This document shows positions 16,490 to 24,031 of a stretch of DNA of 32,515 bases, piece by piece. How positions within the stretch are numbered: the first letter of the stretch is position 1; each line of letters opens with the position of its first letter. The position numbers and the translations under genes were made by a program. Source of the stretch: Acidovorax facilis (GTDB taxonomy: Bacteria; Pseudomonadota; Gammaproteobacteria; Burkholderiales; Burkholderiaceae_C). The DNA is taken from positions 1 through 32,515 of the forward strand of contig NZ_JAMXAX010000063.1 of assembly GCF_023913775.1 (NCBI RefSeq), in the 5' to 3' direction. The notes below the pieces were generated by a model. It was given only the letters and a program-made list of their open reading frames with translations, was not told the origin of the DNA and searched no databases.

Positions 16490-18729
16490 GGTGGGGGCAA
16501 GAAAATGCGGGGCAACCGGATTTCAAACACGGCGCCGCCACCGTCGCGGTTGCGCGCCAGCAGCTCGCCGCCCATGCTTTCGACAATGGAGCGGCAGATG
16601 TTCAGACCCAGCCCCAGGCCGTCGGAACGGGTGGTGAAGAAGGGCTCGAACAGGCGTTCGGCGATCTCGGGTGGCAGGCCAGGCCCCCGGTCCAGCACTT
16701 CGAGGCAGGCAAACCGGGTATCGGCCGTGGTGCGCAGCAATAGTTCGTGCGCCTCGGTCGGCGTGCCATCTGCGCGCATCGCCTGCATGGCCTGCAAGGC
16801 ATTGAGGCCCAGGTTCAGCACCACCTGTTCGAGCAGCACGCGGTCGGCATTCACGCGCAGCGGGCCGTGGGCCAGGTCCAGCCGCACCGCTACCCCGTGC
16901 CGCCGCGCCTCGGCGCGCAGCAGCAGGCCCAGGGACTGGTCCACGGCGGCATTGAGGTCGCAGGGCTCGCGAGCCTCGGGGTGCTGGCGCACCCAGCGGC
17001 GGATGCGGCCGACGATGTCGGCGGCGCGCAGGGCCTGGCTGGAGAGTGCGGTGAGGCTGTCGTTCAGCAGCTCGGTTTTGCCCTGCGCCGCCAGGGAGCG
17101 CGCTGCGGCCGCGTAGTTGACCAGGGCGGCCAGTGGCTGGTTCAGCTCGTGCGCCAGCGTGGAGGCCATCTCGCCCACGGTGATCACACGCTGCACGCGC
17201 TGCAGCTGGGCCTCGCGCTGCTGCTGCTGTTCTTCGGCGCGTTTTTGGGCGGTGATGTCCACCACCGAACTCATCCAGCCGATGTGCTGGCCGTTGCCGT
17301 CGATGAGGCGTGCGGTGTAGAACATGGTGTACACGTCGGAGCCATTGCGATGCCGCAGCCGGTTTTCGTTGCCCTGGGGCGCGGCTTTGCCGGCCAGGGC
17401 GGTGTCGCTGTCGTTCCAGTGCCGGTCCAGGTCGTCCGGGTGCCAGTAGGGGTAGGGCGGCAGGCAGCCGATCAGCTCGTCTGCGCTGTAGCCCACCATG
17501 TCGCACATGGCGGCGTTCACGTAGACGATGCGGCCTTCGAGGTCGCGCGCGCGCATGCCCACCAGCAGCGAGTCTTCCATCGACTGGCGAAATGCCTGCG
17601 CCTGCTGCAGTGCATGGGTGCGCTCCTGGACGCGCTGCTCCAGCTCGATGCGGGCCTGCCGGTTCTCTTGCAGGCGCCGTTCGCGCAACTGCCAGTACAG
17701 GGCGCCGAGCACCAGCAGGCCCGACGCCAGGCTCGCCAGTGCCCAGGCCTGTTGGCGCGCCAGGGCGATGGCCTTGCTGTCGGCCGTGAGGGTCAGCGTC
17801 CAGCCCAGATCGGGCAGGCGCTCTTCAAGGGCCAGATAGCGCTTGCCGGTGCCGGGCACGAGGATCTCGGTGCCTGGCTGGCCGTCGCGCTGGAGCGTTT
17901 TCCAGGGCACGGGCTGGGGTGTCCAGCGTGCGCCATACTGCTCGTCGAATTGCACCTGCTGCACGTCCTGTTCGGGCAGTGGGCGCGTGGTCTGGTACAG
18001 CCAGGGGAGGACAGAGCCGAGGAAGATAATGCCGCGCTCATCGGTCACGAAGACCGGGTCGCGCAGTTGCGCCCAGGTGTCCACGATGGGCTGCATCCAC
18101 ACCTTCACGGCCACGACGCCGATCACCCGGCCGTTTTCCACCACGGGTGCCGATGCAAAAAGCCCAGGCTCGCCGGTGGTCTTGCCCACGCCGTAGAACC
18201 GCCCCGGCTGCCCTTGCAGTGCATCGCGGAAATACGGGCGGTTGCCGTAGTTCTGGTTGACGAAACTGGTGGGGGTATCCCAGTTGCTGGAGGCTACCGT
18301 GAGCCCGTCGGTGTTCATCACATACAGCGTGTCCGAGCCCGCATTGGCATTGATGGTCTGCAGGTAGGCGTTGGCAGCGCTGCGCAGCGGTTGTGCGCCG
18401 GGGTTGTGCAGCAACTCGGCAATCAGCGGCTGCTGCGCCGCCGTGAAGGGCAGATAGCTGTAGCGGGTGGCCACGCCGCGCAGGGCCAAGGCCTGCACTT
18501 CACCCGAGCGGCGCAGGTTGTCCCACTGGTTGTCGAGTTCGCTCTGGGTTGCCCATTCTCCCGCGCCTAGCACCAGGAGCACCGCCAGCCCCACCACGGC
18601 CGCCATGGGGCCCGTGCCGCGCACTGCGGCGCGCCATCGCGAAATCCGCCCTGGTGGGAGCGCAGTGCCGGGAGGCGGCAGCGCCAGCGGCGCACGGGGT
18701 GCAGCGGGCTCAGCCGGGGTGGTTGGCAT
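16486..18729 (-). CDS. Cache/PAS sensor histidine kinase (DctB-like)
   Basis: A 747-residue membrane kinase. TM1 lies at about 41-58, a large periplasmic double-Cache-like sensor at about 60-320 (NRPYFRDALQGQPGRFYGVGKTTGEPGL, split across the ligand pocket, and SAPVVENGRVIGVVAVKV), TM2 at about 327-347, a coiled coil to about 385, a PAS domain about 385-500 ending in SVVDITAQKRAEEQ, the dimerisation helix with His527 in MASTLAHELNQPLAALVNY, then N-box LNLGLNALQAMQ, G1 VLDRGPGLPPEI and G2 GLGLGLNICRSIVESMGG. The HELNQP form of the H-box is that of DctB/FixL kinases. Such Cache domains bind carboxylates. The start was set at 18729, 11 bp after the reductase gene. Ligand unknown; a carboxylate is likely given the adjacent Bug protein. 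Confidence 0.92.
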   Translation of the reverse strand: MPTTPAEPAAPRAPLALPPPGTALPPGRISRWRAAVRGTGPMAAVVGLAVLLVLGAGEWATQSELDNQWDNLRRSGEVQALALRGVATRYSYLPFTAAQQPLIAELLHNPGAQPLRSAANAYLQTINANAGSDTLYVMNTDGLTVASSNWDTPTSFVNQNYGNRPYFRDALQGQPGRFYGVGKTTGEPGLFASAPVVENGRVIGVVAVKVWMQPIVDTWAQLRDPVFVTDERGIIFLGSVLPWLYQTTRPLPEQDVQQVQFDEQYGARWTPQPVPWKTLQRDGQPGTEILVPGTGKRYLALEERLPDLGWTLTLTADSKAIALARQQAWALASLASGLLVLGALYWQLRERRLQENRQARIELEQRVQERTHALQQAQAFRQSMEDSLLVGMRARDLEGRIVYVNAAMCDMVGYSADELIGCLPPYPYWHPDDLDRHWNDSDTALAGKAAPQGNENRLRHRNGSDVYTMFYTARLIDGNGQHIGWMSSVVDITAQKRAEEQQQQREAQLQRVQRVITVGEMASTLAHELNQPLAALVNYAAAARSLAAQGKTELLNDSLTALSSQALRAADIVGRIRRWVRQHPEAREPCDLNAAVDQSLGLLLRAEARRHGVAVRLDLAHGPLRVNADRVLLEQVVLNLGLNALQAMQAMRADGTPTEAHELLLRTTADTRFACLEVLDRGPGLPPEIAERLFEPFFTTRSDGLGLGLNICRSIVESMGGELLARNRDGGGAVFEIRLPRIFLPPP

Positions 18730-18740
18730 GTGCGCCCCGG

Positions 18741-19805
18741 TCAGCCGCCGTGCTTGTCCGCCTCGGAGGTGAAGGCATCCGCATAGAACTCTTCTGCGGG
18801 CAGGCCGCGCTGCGCGCTGTAGGCATCGCGCGCCGAATCCACCACGATGGGCGCCCCGCAGGCATACACCTGGTGGCCCGAGAGGTCGGCAAAGTCGTCC
18901 ATCACCGCCTGGTGCACAAAGCCGGTGCGGCCAGTCCAAGCGTCTTCGGGCATGGCATCGGACACTACGGGCACGTAGGTGAGGTGGGGCATTTCGGCCG
19001 CACGCGCCAGCACCCAGTCATGCAGGTACAGGTCGCCCGGCCGGCGGCCGCCCCAATACAGCGCGGTCGGGCGTGTGATGCCCTTGAACTGCATGTGCTC
19101 GATCAGCGCCTTGATGGGCGCAAAGCCCGTGCCCGAGGCCAGCAGCACGATGGGCTTGTCGGAGTCCTCGCGCAGGAAAAAACTGCCAAACGGGCCTTCC
19201 ACCCGCAGGATTTCCTTTTCCTTCATCGCGCCGAACACATGGTCGGTGAACTTGCCGCCCGGCATGTGGCGGATGTGCAGCTCCACGCCCGGCGCTTCAG
19301 CCTGCGTGTGGGGCGCGTTGGCCATCGAGTAGGCCCGGCGGGCGCCATCCCGCAGGATGAATTCGATGTACTGGCCTGCGTGGTAGCGGAAGGTATCGGC
19401 GGCGGGCAGCTGCAGGCGCACCTGCATCACGTCGTGGGATTTTTTTTCCAGGGTAGATACACGCACCGGCATCTTCTTGATCGGATACGCGCTTTCGTCA
19501 GTGACCTGGCGTGATTCGAGCACCACGTCGGTCAGCGGTTGCGCGCAGCAGGTCAGCACCAAGCCTGCAGCCTCTTCATCGGCCGTGAGTGCCTTGGACT
19601 GGTGTTCGCCGTGGTGCACGGCGCCGCTGATCTTCTTGCACTTGCACGAACCACAGGCGCCGTCCTTGCAGCCGTAGGGCAGGCCCACGCCGCTGCGGAT
19701 GGCGGCGGACAGGATGGCCTCGCCCGCATTGGCACTGAAAGCGCGGCCGCTGGGCTGCACGGTGATCTGGAACGCTGCGGGGGTTGCAGCCTCTGCGCTG
19801 GTCAT
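18741..19805 (-). CDS. 2Fe-2S/FAD/NAD(P)H oxidoreductase (CDP-6-deoxy-glucoseen reductase-like)
   Basis: The 354-residue electron transfer protein joins a plant-type ferredoxin domain (Cys46, Cys51, Cys54 in YGCKDGACGSCKCKK, last ligand Cys86 or 87 in VLTCCAQPL) to a ferredoxin reductase module: FAD-binding RRAYSMANAP, NAD(P)-binding VLLASGTGFAPIKALIEH and C-terminal VYACGAPIVVDSAR. This is the layout of AscD-type reductases, phenol hydroxylase reductases and similar oxygenase partners. No oxygenase or dideoxysugar genes are nearby, so the electron acceptor is unknown and the usual database name is probably misleading. AAGGAT 10 nt before ATG supports the start. It is 11 bp before the kinase gene and may be co-transcribed. 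Confidence 0.9.
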   Translation of the reverse strand: MTSAEAATPAAFQITVQPSGRAFSANAGEAILSAAIRSGVGLPYGCKDGACGSCKCKKISGAVHHGEHQSKALTADEEAAGLVLTCCAQPLTDVVLESRQVTDESAYPIKKMPVRVSTLEKKSHDVMQVRLQLPAADTFRYHAGQYIEFILRDGARRAYSMANAPHTQAEAPGVELHIRHMPGGKFTDHVFGAMKEKEILRVEGPFGSFFLREDSDKPIVLLASGTGFAPIKALIEHMQFKGITRPTALYWGGRRPGDLYLHDWVLARAAEMPHLTYVPVVSDAMPEDAWTGRTGFVHQAVMDDFADLSGHQVYACGAPIVVDSARDAYSAQRGLPAEEFYADAFTSEADKHGG

Positions 19806-19876
19806 GTGTGGGTATCCTTGGAATCGTCTTCGATCAAACTATCGGCCCAGCAAAAGCCAAGCAAACGGACCCAATT

Positions 19877-20833
19877 TTGCCTTCAATACAAAGCCCCCTT
19901 GGCGCCCTCCCTGCGCGCTTTCGCCGTGAACGCCTCCTGATCGTGGGCTGCGGTGATGTAGGTCAACGCGTCCTGCGTGATCTGCAATCAGGCCCCGGCG
20001 CCGCACGCATGCGGGTGATGGCGCTCACGTCCAGCCCCTCGCGGGTCGCGGGGCTGCGCGCCCTGGGAGCCAGACCCATCGTAGGCAATTTGGACGATGC
20101 GCCTTCGCTGCGCAGGTTTGCCGGGCTGGCCACCCGGGTGTTGCACCTGGCGCCCCCGCCGGGCGAAGGGGCCGGAGGAAATGCCTGGTGGCTGGACCCC
20201 CGCACCGTGGCCTTGGCCCGCGCGCTGCGGCTGCGAAGCCTGCCGGTGTCCTTGGTGTATGCATCGACGAGTGGGGTGTACGGCGATTGCCAGGGGGCCC
20301 TGGTGCCTGAGACGCGGGCCGTGGCTCCCGGCACTCCGCGGGCGCAGCGCCGCGTGAACGCAGAAACTGCGGTACGCCACCTGGGCCGTGCCGGTGTGCG
20401 GGCCAGTGTGCTGCGCATTCCGGGTATCTACGCACCTGACCGCGAAGGCGGCACGCCCGAGGCCCGTCTGCGCCGAGGCACGCCGGTGCTGGTGGCCGAA
20501 GACGATGTGTTTACCAACCACATCCATGCCGATGACCTGGCGCGGGCCTGTATGGCCGCCGTGTGGAAAGGGCGGCCACAGCGCACTTACAACGTGAGCG
20601 ACGCCACCCACCTGAAGATGGGCGACTACTTTGACCTGGCCGCCGACCTGTACGGCCTGCCGCGCCCCCTGCGTGTGCCCCGCACTGCAGCGCAGGAGCA
20701 GTTGTCGCTGATGCTGCTGAGCTTCATGAGCGAGTCACGCCGGCTCGACAACCAGCGCATGGTGCGGGAACTGGGGTTGCGGCTGCGATACCCCAGCGTG
20801 GCCGAGGGGCTGAGCGGGCAGCCGCAGCGTTAG
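19877..20833 (+). CDS. YeeZ-like SDR-family NAD(P)-binding protein
   Basis: An extended-SDR protein of about 318 residues: nucleotide-binding LLIVGCGDVGQRVLRDL, the active-site strand LVYASTSGVYGDCQGALVPE, then RASVLRIPGIYAPDREG and NHIHADDLARACMAAV. The STSVYGDxQG region resembles E. coli YeeZ. The usual YxxxK pair is not seen, so catalysis is doubtful. No in-frame ATG exists before the nucleotide-binding motif; TTG at 19877 is my choice because the only other early start, GTG at 19808, would sit 3 bp from the divergent reductase start. The 5' end is therefore uncertain. It is convergent with the DUF4124-like gene (25 bp gap). Confidence 0.8.
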   Translation: MPSIQSPLGALPARFRRERLLIVGCGDVGQRVLRDLQSGPGAARMRVMALTSSPSRVAGLRALGARPIVGNLDDAPSLRRFAGLATRVLHLAPPPGEGAGGNAWWLDPRTVALARALRLRSLPVSLVYASTSGVYGDCQGALVPETRAVAPGTPRAQRRVNAETAVRHLGRAGVRASVLRIPGIYAPDREGGTPEARLRRGTPVLVAEDDVFTNHIHADDLARACMAAVWKGRPQRTYNVSDATHLKMGDYFDLAADLYGLPRPLRVPRTAAQEQLSLMLLSFMSESRRLDNQRMVRELGLRLRYPSVAEGLSGQPQR

Positions 20834-20858
20834 AGCCTGTTGCTGCGCGCCTGCGGCA

Positions 20859-21596
20859 TCAGCAGGGCGCCTGGCCGCCGTTTGAGCGGCAGACCCCACC
20901 GGGCCCGGGAAACCGCCCCGGACCTGTGCGGGGGTAGGTGTTGCCCAGGTTGTCGGTGCAGCGAAAGTCGCCACATTGGGTGAGGCGTGGTGGGGGTTGT
21001 GGGGTACCTGCCTGGGGAAACGGGTCGGGGTAGAGAGGGCGGTGCCTGGAGGGAGGAACCACCACCACACGCGGCTGGTTGGCACGTGCCTTTTCGACCT
21101 CGGCATAGCCCTGGGGGCCCAGGCAGTCCAGGTCCACCTGCCGCTGGGCCGCTTCGAGCCGAAGTTCCTGCTCATAGGTCGAGCGCGACAGGCCTGCAGC
21201 CACCATGTCGAAATTGCGCCGCGAACGTGCACATTCCGGGGAGCGGGCGTAGTCCTGCGGTTGTGGGGTTGCGGCAGCGGCCTGCGCAGCGCGTGCCCGG
21301 TCGCGCTCGGCGTTGCGGCGGGCCTCGGTCTCTGCGGCGGTGGCCTCGGCCTGCAGCCGCTGCTGCTTGCGCTCCAGCGCCTCCGCGGCTTGTTCGCGTT
21401 CCAGTTGGAGTTCTTCCGGCGTTTTGCGCGCTTCCACTTCGCGCGCCGCCGCTCCGCCCGTACAGGCCCCATCGGTATAGGTCACCTTGCCGGTGCGGGT
21501 GTCGGTGCAGCGCACCACTTGTGCGTGGGCCACGGTGCCCAGCCAGGCTGCGCACACACAGAGGAAGAGGGTGAGATGGCGGTTGCGGAGGCTCAT
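20859..21596 (-). CDS. secreted DUF4124-like protein with coiled coil
   Basis: The 245-residue product begins with a signal peptide (MSLRNRHLTLFLCVCAAWLG, cleavage about AHA-QV at 25). Then comes VVRCTDTRTGKVTYTDGAC, which fits the DUF4124 pattern (xYKCxDxxGKxxYxDxPC) of envelope proteins in beta- and gammaproteobacteria. Residues about 55-110 are a highly charged Ala/Glu/Arg helix (coiled coil), followed by a Cys-containing part (PECARSRRNFDM, VDLDCLGPQGYAEVEKARAN) and a Pro-rich C-terminus with further cysteines (QCGDFRCTDNLGNTY). Function is unknown; a periplasmic structural role is a guess. The next gene upstream is another charged envelope protein read in the same direction 55 bp away. 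Confidence 0.75.
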   Translation of the reverse strand: MSLRNRHLTLFLCVCAAWLGTVAHAQVVRCTDTRTGKVTYTDGACTGGAAAREVEARKTPEELQLEREQAAEALERKQQRLQAEATAAETEARRNAERDRARAAQAAAATPQPQDYARSPECARSRRNFDMVAAGLSRSTYEQELRLEAAQRQVDLDCLGPQGYAEVEKARANQPRVVVVPPSRHRPLYPDPFPQAGTPQPPPRLTQCGDFRCTDNLGNTYPRTGPGRFPGPGGVCRSNGGQAPC

Positions 21597-21651
21597 GGTC
21601 TGCGGCCAAGGTGGGCAAAAGCGTGGCGGTGGGAGCCCTGGTCAACCCCTG

Positions 21652-22170
21652 TCAGGGCTTGTCGGGGCTGTTGGACTGTTGGCGGGAGCGCCAGTCGTGG
21701 GGGTCAAACGAGTAGCTGCCTGGCGCAACACGGCCTGGAGGGGGTTGGCGATTGCGGCGATCGTCTGCGGCGCGGCGGTCGCGCTCAGCCTGCTCGCGCA
21801 GGGCCTGGTCACGGTCGCGCTGACGGCGGTCGAGCTCGCGGGCCTGCTGTTCGCGGCGATCACGCTCGCGTTCCCGGGCCTGCCGGTCGCGCTCGGCACG
21901 TTCCCGTTCGCGTTCACGTTCTCGCCAGTCGTTACGGTTGCGGTCTCGCTCCCAGCGGTCGTCCCGGTCGCGTCCACCGTAGTAGATAACGGCTGGGGGC
22001 GCCGAATACGCGGGGTACACCGGCGGGGCGTTGTTGTAGATGTAACCCGGCTGCTCATAAACACGGTACGGAGTGGGTTCGTAGTACGGGTCACCCTGCA
22101 CCGTGGCGCAGCCGGTCACCGCGGCGCCCAGGACCGTGGCAGAAATAAGGCGGGCAAGTGTGTTTGTCAT
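21652..22170 (-). CDS. putative lipoprotein with long Arg/Glu/Asp-rich helix
   Basis: The 172-residue protein has a lipoprotein signal (MTNTLARLISATVLGAAVTG with lipobox AVTGC, Cys21), a Tyr/Pro-rich stretch (YYEPTPYRVYEQPGYIYNN), and then from about residue 70 to 145 an almost purely charged region of alternating Arg, Glu and Asp with few Gln and Ala. The last part (GRVAPGSYSFDPHDWRSRQ) is different in composition. I do not recognise a named family. Similar Tyr/Pro plus charged-repeat lipoproteins occur in Comamonadaceae genomes. The upstream frame is open to 22392 but lacks a signal sequence, and 22170 gives a perfect lipoprotein start. It may be secreted to the periplasmic face of the outer membrane. 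Confidence 0.75.
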   Translation of the reverse strand: MTNTLARLISATVLGAAVTGCATVQGDPYYEPTPYRVYEQPGYIYNNAPPVYPAYSAPPAVIYYGGRDRDDRWERDRNRNDWRERERERERAERDRQARERERDRREQQARELDRRQRDRDQALREQAERDRRAADDRRNRQPPPGRVAPGSYSFDPHDWRSRQQSNSPDKP

Positions 22171-22397
22171 GGTGGTCAGACCCTGGCAGGGAGTGGCCGT
22201 TCCACCCTGCTCGTAAAGCCCCCGAAAAGCACCCCGGCGGAGTGTTACAAATTTCGGAGGCTGGCGCGTTGAAGCCGCTTTCAATGTAGCGCGTGGCGCC
22301 CCGTTTTGGTTGACCTGCCTGCCGATGTGCCGGGTAGGACGGCGCCTATTGTCCCACTCGCCAGGATCGGACTCATGGGGAAGGTGCTGCAAAAAAA

Positions 22398-22434
22398 ATA
22401 GCTATAAACCATTGAGTGACAAGCGGAAGCAGCC
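22398..22434. repeat. degenerate dispersed palindrome, copy 4
   Basis: AATAGCTATAAACCATT, 7 nt, then AAGCGGAAGCAGCC: the same outer word AATAGCT, the same 17-nt arm length and the same 7-nt loop as copies 1-3, but the left arm has lost pairing. Lower confidence than the others. Confidence 0.4.
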
Positions 22435-22464
22435 AATTTTTATCACATATCTGACTGTGGGGCG

Positions 22465-22491
22465 GGGCGCCTGCTCCGGGGCAGGCCGCCC
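22465..22491 (-). terminator. strong hairpin after cheV
   Basis: On the minus strand GGGC-G-GCCTGC, 6-nt loop, GCAGGC-GCCC forms a 10-bp G+C-only stem with one bulged base, starting 5 bp after the cheV stop. No T-run follows, so it may protect the 3' end or act with Rho rather than as an intrinsic terminator. Confidence 0.5.
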
Positions 22492-22496
22492 TGCCT

Positions 22497-23459
22497 TTAA
22501 GGCTTGGGCAGCACCCGGCGGATGGTTTCGGCCAGGTCTTCCGCCACAAACTTGGCGACGTACCCATCGGCTCCGACGCTGCGCACGTGGTCTTCATTGG
22601 CCGAGCCCGACAGCGAGGAGTGAATGACCACGGGCAGCCCATGAAAACGCGCGTCCTGCTTGATGTTGCGTGTCAGGGTAAACCCGTCCATTTCCGGCAT
22701 TTCCAGGTCGGTCAGCACCATGGCGACGCGGTCCAGCACGCTTTTGCCTTCGGCCTCGGCGCTCTTGGCGATGGCATTGAGGCGGTCCCAGGCTTCCTTG
22801 CCCGATTTCACCATTTCATAAGGGGCCTTGAGCACTTTGAGTTCTTGCTCGATGAGCGAGCGCGCCACAAACGAGTCGTCTGCCGCCAGGATGATGGTAC
22901 CCGGCTTGAGCACCAGCTTGGCTCCAACTTTTTCTTCAGTGACTTCGTGACCGTCCGAGGGCGACACCATCTGCAGGATGGCCTCCACGTCCAGCACCTG
23001 GGCCAGGCGGGATTCATCCGTGTTGCCGTCCAGGCGGGCGATGCTGGTGACCAGCTTGCCAGCGGCGCCGCTGGTTTCGGCCGAGAGCACCTGTTTCCAG
23101 TCCAGTCGCACGATGTCTTCCACCGACTCGACCGCAAACGCCTGAGTGGTGCGCGCGTATTCAGTCACCAGCATGATGTTCAGGCCCGTCTGGGGCTTGC
23201 AGCCCACGATGGCAGGCAGATCCAGCACCGGGATCACCTGGCCACGCAGGTTGACCACGCCCAGCGAGTACTGCGTGGTGCCCGCAATCGGCGTGATGCT
23301 GGGCATGGCCACGATCTCGCGGATCTTGAACACGTTGATGCCAAACAGCTCTGACTTGCCCAGGGCACTGTCGGTGCCCAGGCGAAACAGCAGCAGCTCG
23401 AACTTGTTGGTGCTGGTGAGGTTGGTCCGCTCGTCGATGTCCTGCTGCACTGCTTTCAT
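22497..23459 (-). CDS. cheV: CheV-type chemotaxis coupling protein
   Basis: The 320-residue protein fuses a CheW domain (about 18-170; FGINVFKIREIVAMPSITPI, LGVVNLRGQVIPVLDLPAIV) with a receiver domain (about 188-317; acidic pair in LAADDSFVARSLIE, phospho-acceptor Asp251 in VLTDLEMPEMDGF, Ser/Thr in VVIHSSLSG, Lys in GYVAKF). CheV couples chemoreceptors to CheA and adjusts signalling by its own phosphorylation. GAAGGA 6 nt upstream supports the ATG. No other chemotaxis gene is in the window, so this cheV is away from the main cluster, as is common in this group. Confidence 0.93.
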   Translation of the reverse strand: MKAVQQDIDERTNLTSTNKFELLLFRLGTDSALGKSELFGINVFKIREIVAMPSITPIAGTTQYSLGVVNLRGQVIPVLDLPAIVGCKPQTGLNIMLVTEYARTTQAFAVESVEDIVRLDWKQVLSAETSGAAGKLVTSIARLDGNTDESRLAQVLDVEAILQMVSPSDGHEVTEEKVGAKLVLKPGTIILAADDSFVARSLIEQELKVLKAPYEMVKSGKEAWDRLNAIAKSAEAEGKSVLDRVAMVLTDLEMPEMDGFTLTRNIKQDARFHGLPVVIHSSLSGSANEDHVRSVGADGYVAKFVAEDLAETIRRVLPKP

Positions 23460-23563
23460 GATGGGTCCTTCGCGCAGAAAAGAAGAAGATACGCGCGTTT
23501 ACAAATTCTAGGATCAGAACGGGGTGCGCAGTGCGCTAAATGTTCAGGCAATACCCGAATAGT

Positions 23564-23591
23564 GCGCTGCCGCATCCTTGCGTGGCAGCGC
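23564..23591 (-). terminator. hairpin after the ABM-fold gene
   Basis: GCGCTGCC pairs perfectly with GGCAGCGC across a 12-nt loop that can itself pair GCA with TGC. It begins 28 bp after the stop of the ABM-fold gene on the minus strand. No T-run follows. Confidence 0.45.
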
Positions 23592-23619
23592 TGTCACACG
23601 TTGGAGCCGGGTTGCAGGC

Positions 23620-23925
23620 TCAGGCCGGGGCTGGCAGGGCCACCGGCCCAAAGTGCAATACCGTGGGGAAAGGGTCGTAGAAGTGGTGCAGGAGCTGTTT
23701 CCAGTCCTGGTACCGGGCCGACTGGCGAAAGCCGATCTCATGGTCCTCCAGGGTGACCCAGCGCACCAGCAGCACGTAGTCCTGCGGGCGCTCCAGACAA
23801 TGGCCCAGTTCGTGTGACAGGTAGCCGGGCATCGAGGCAATGATCTGCTGCGCCTGGGCAAAGGCGTGCTCGAAGGCCGCGTTCTGGCCGGGGCGGATGG
23901 TGAGGTGGGCGATTTCGAGAACCAT
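23620..23925 (-). CDS. antibiotic biosynthesis monooxygenase (ABM)-fold protein
   Basis: A 101-residue dimeric ferredoxin-like protein: VLEIAHLTIRPGQNAAFEHAF, MPGYLSHELGHCLERPQDYVLLVRW, split by the usual hairpin, and LEDHEIGFRQSARYQDWKQLL. This is the ABM/YgiN pattern of small heme- or quinone-related oxygenases, and many members have unknown function. The start MVLEI at 23925 is the usual family start; the upstream part of the frame is Gly/Pro-rich and unlike the family. It follows a LysR gene and an NTF2-like gene in the same direction, so the three may be linked. Confidence 0.82.
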   Translation of the reverse strand: MVLEIAHLTIRPGQNAAFEHAFAQAQQIIASMPGYLSHELGHCLERPQDYVLLVRWVTLEDHEIGFRQSARYQDWKQLLHHFYDPFPTVLHFGPVALPAPA

Positions 23926-24031
23926 GGTGGGCTTGGGCGTGCTGTGCGCTGGGGAAGTGCCTGTTTCTACCGCAAGACTGCCGGGGTGCCGTATGCATCC
24001 TGTTGCCCCGCCCCCACCCACACCGGGAGGC

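Larger units (their letters stand above)
22171..22496. other. intergenic region upstream of the lipoprotein gene
   Basis: This 326-bp gap between cheV and the lipoprotein gene, both on the minus strand, holds the cheV hairpin at 22465-22491, a degenerate palindrome copy at 22398-22434 and presumably the lipoprotein promoter. I see no gene here. Confidence 0.5.

Noticed and set aside
16747-18570. Open frame of 607 codons on the plus strand opposite the Cache/PAS kinase
   Set aside because: Mirror of a high-G+C gene: no recognisable domain, while the other strand codes a full histidine kinase.
21487-22272. Hydrophobic open frame on the plus strand across the lipoprotein gene, looking like several membrane helices
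   Set aside because: The complement of Arg/Glu/Asp codons gives Ala/Leu/Val/Phe codons, so the apparent helices are an artefact of the charged repeat on the minus strand.
22398-22434. Possible small-RNA or terminator reading of the A-rich hairpin behind cheV
   Set aside because: Spacing matches the dispersed palindrome family better; pairing of the left arm is too weak for a terminator.
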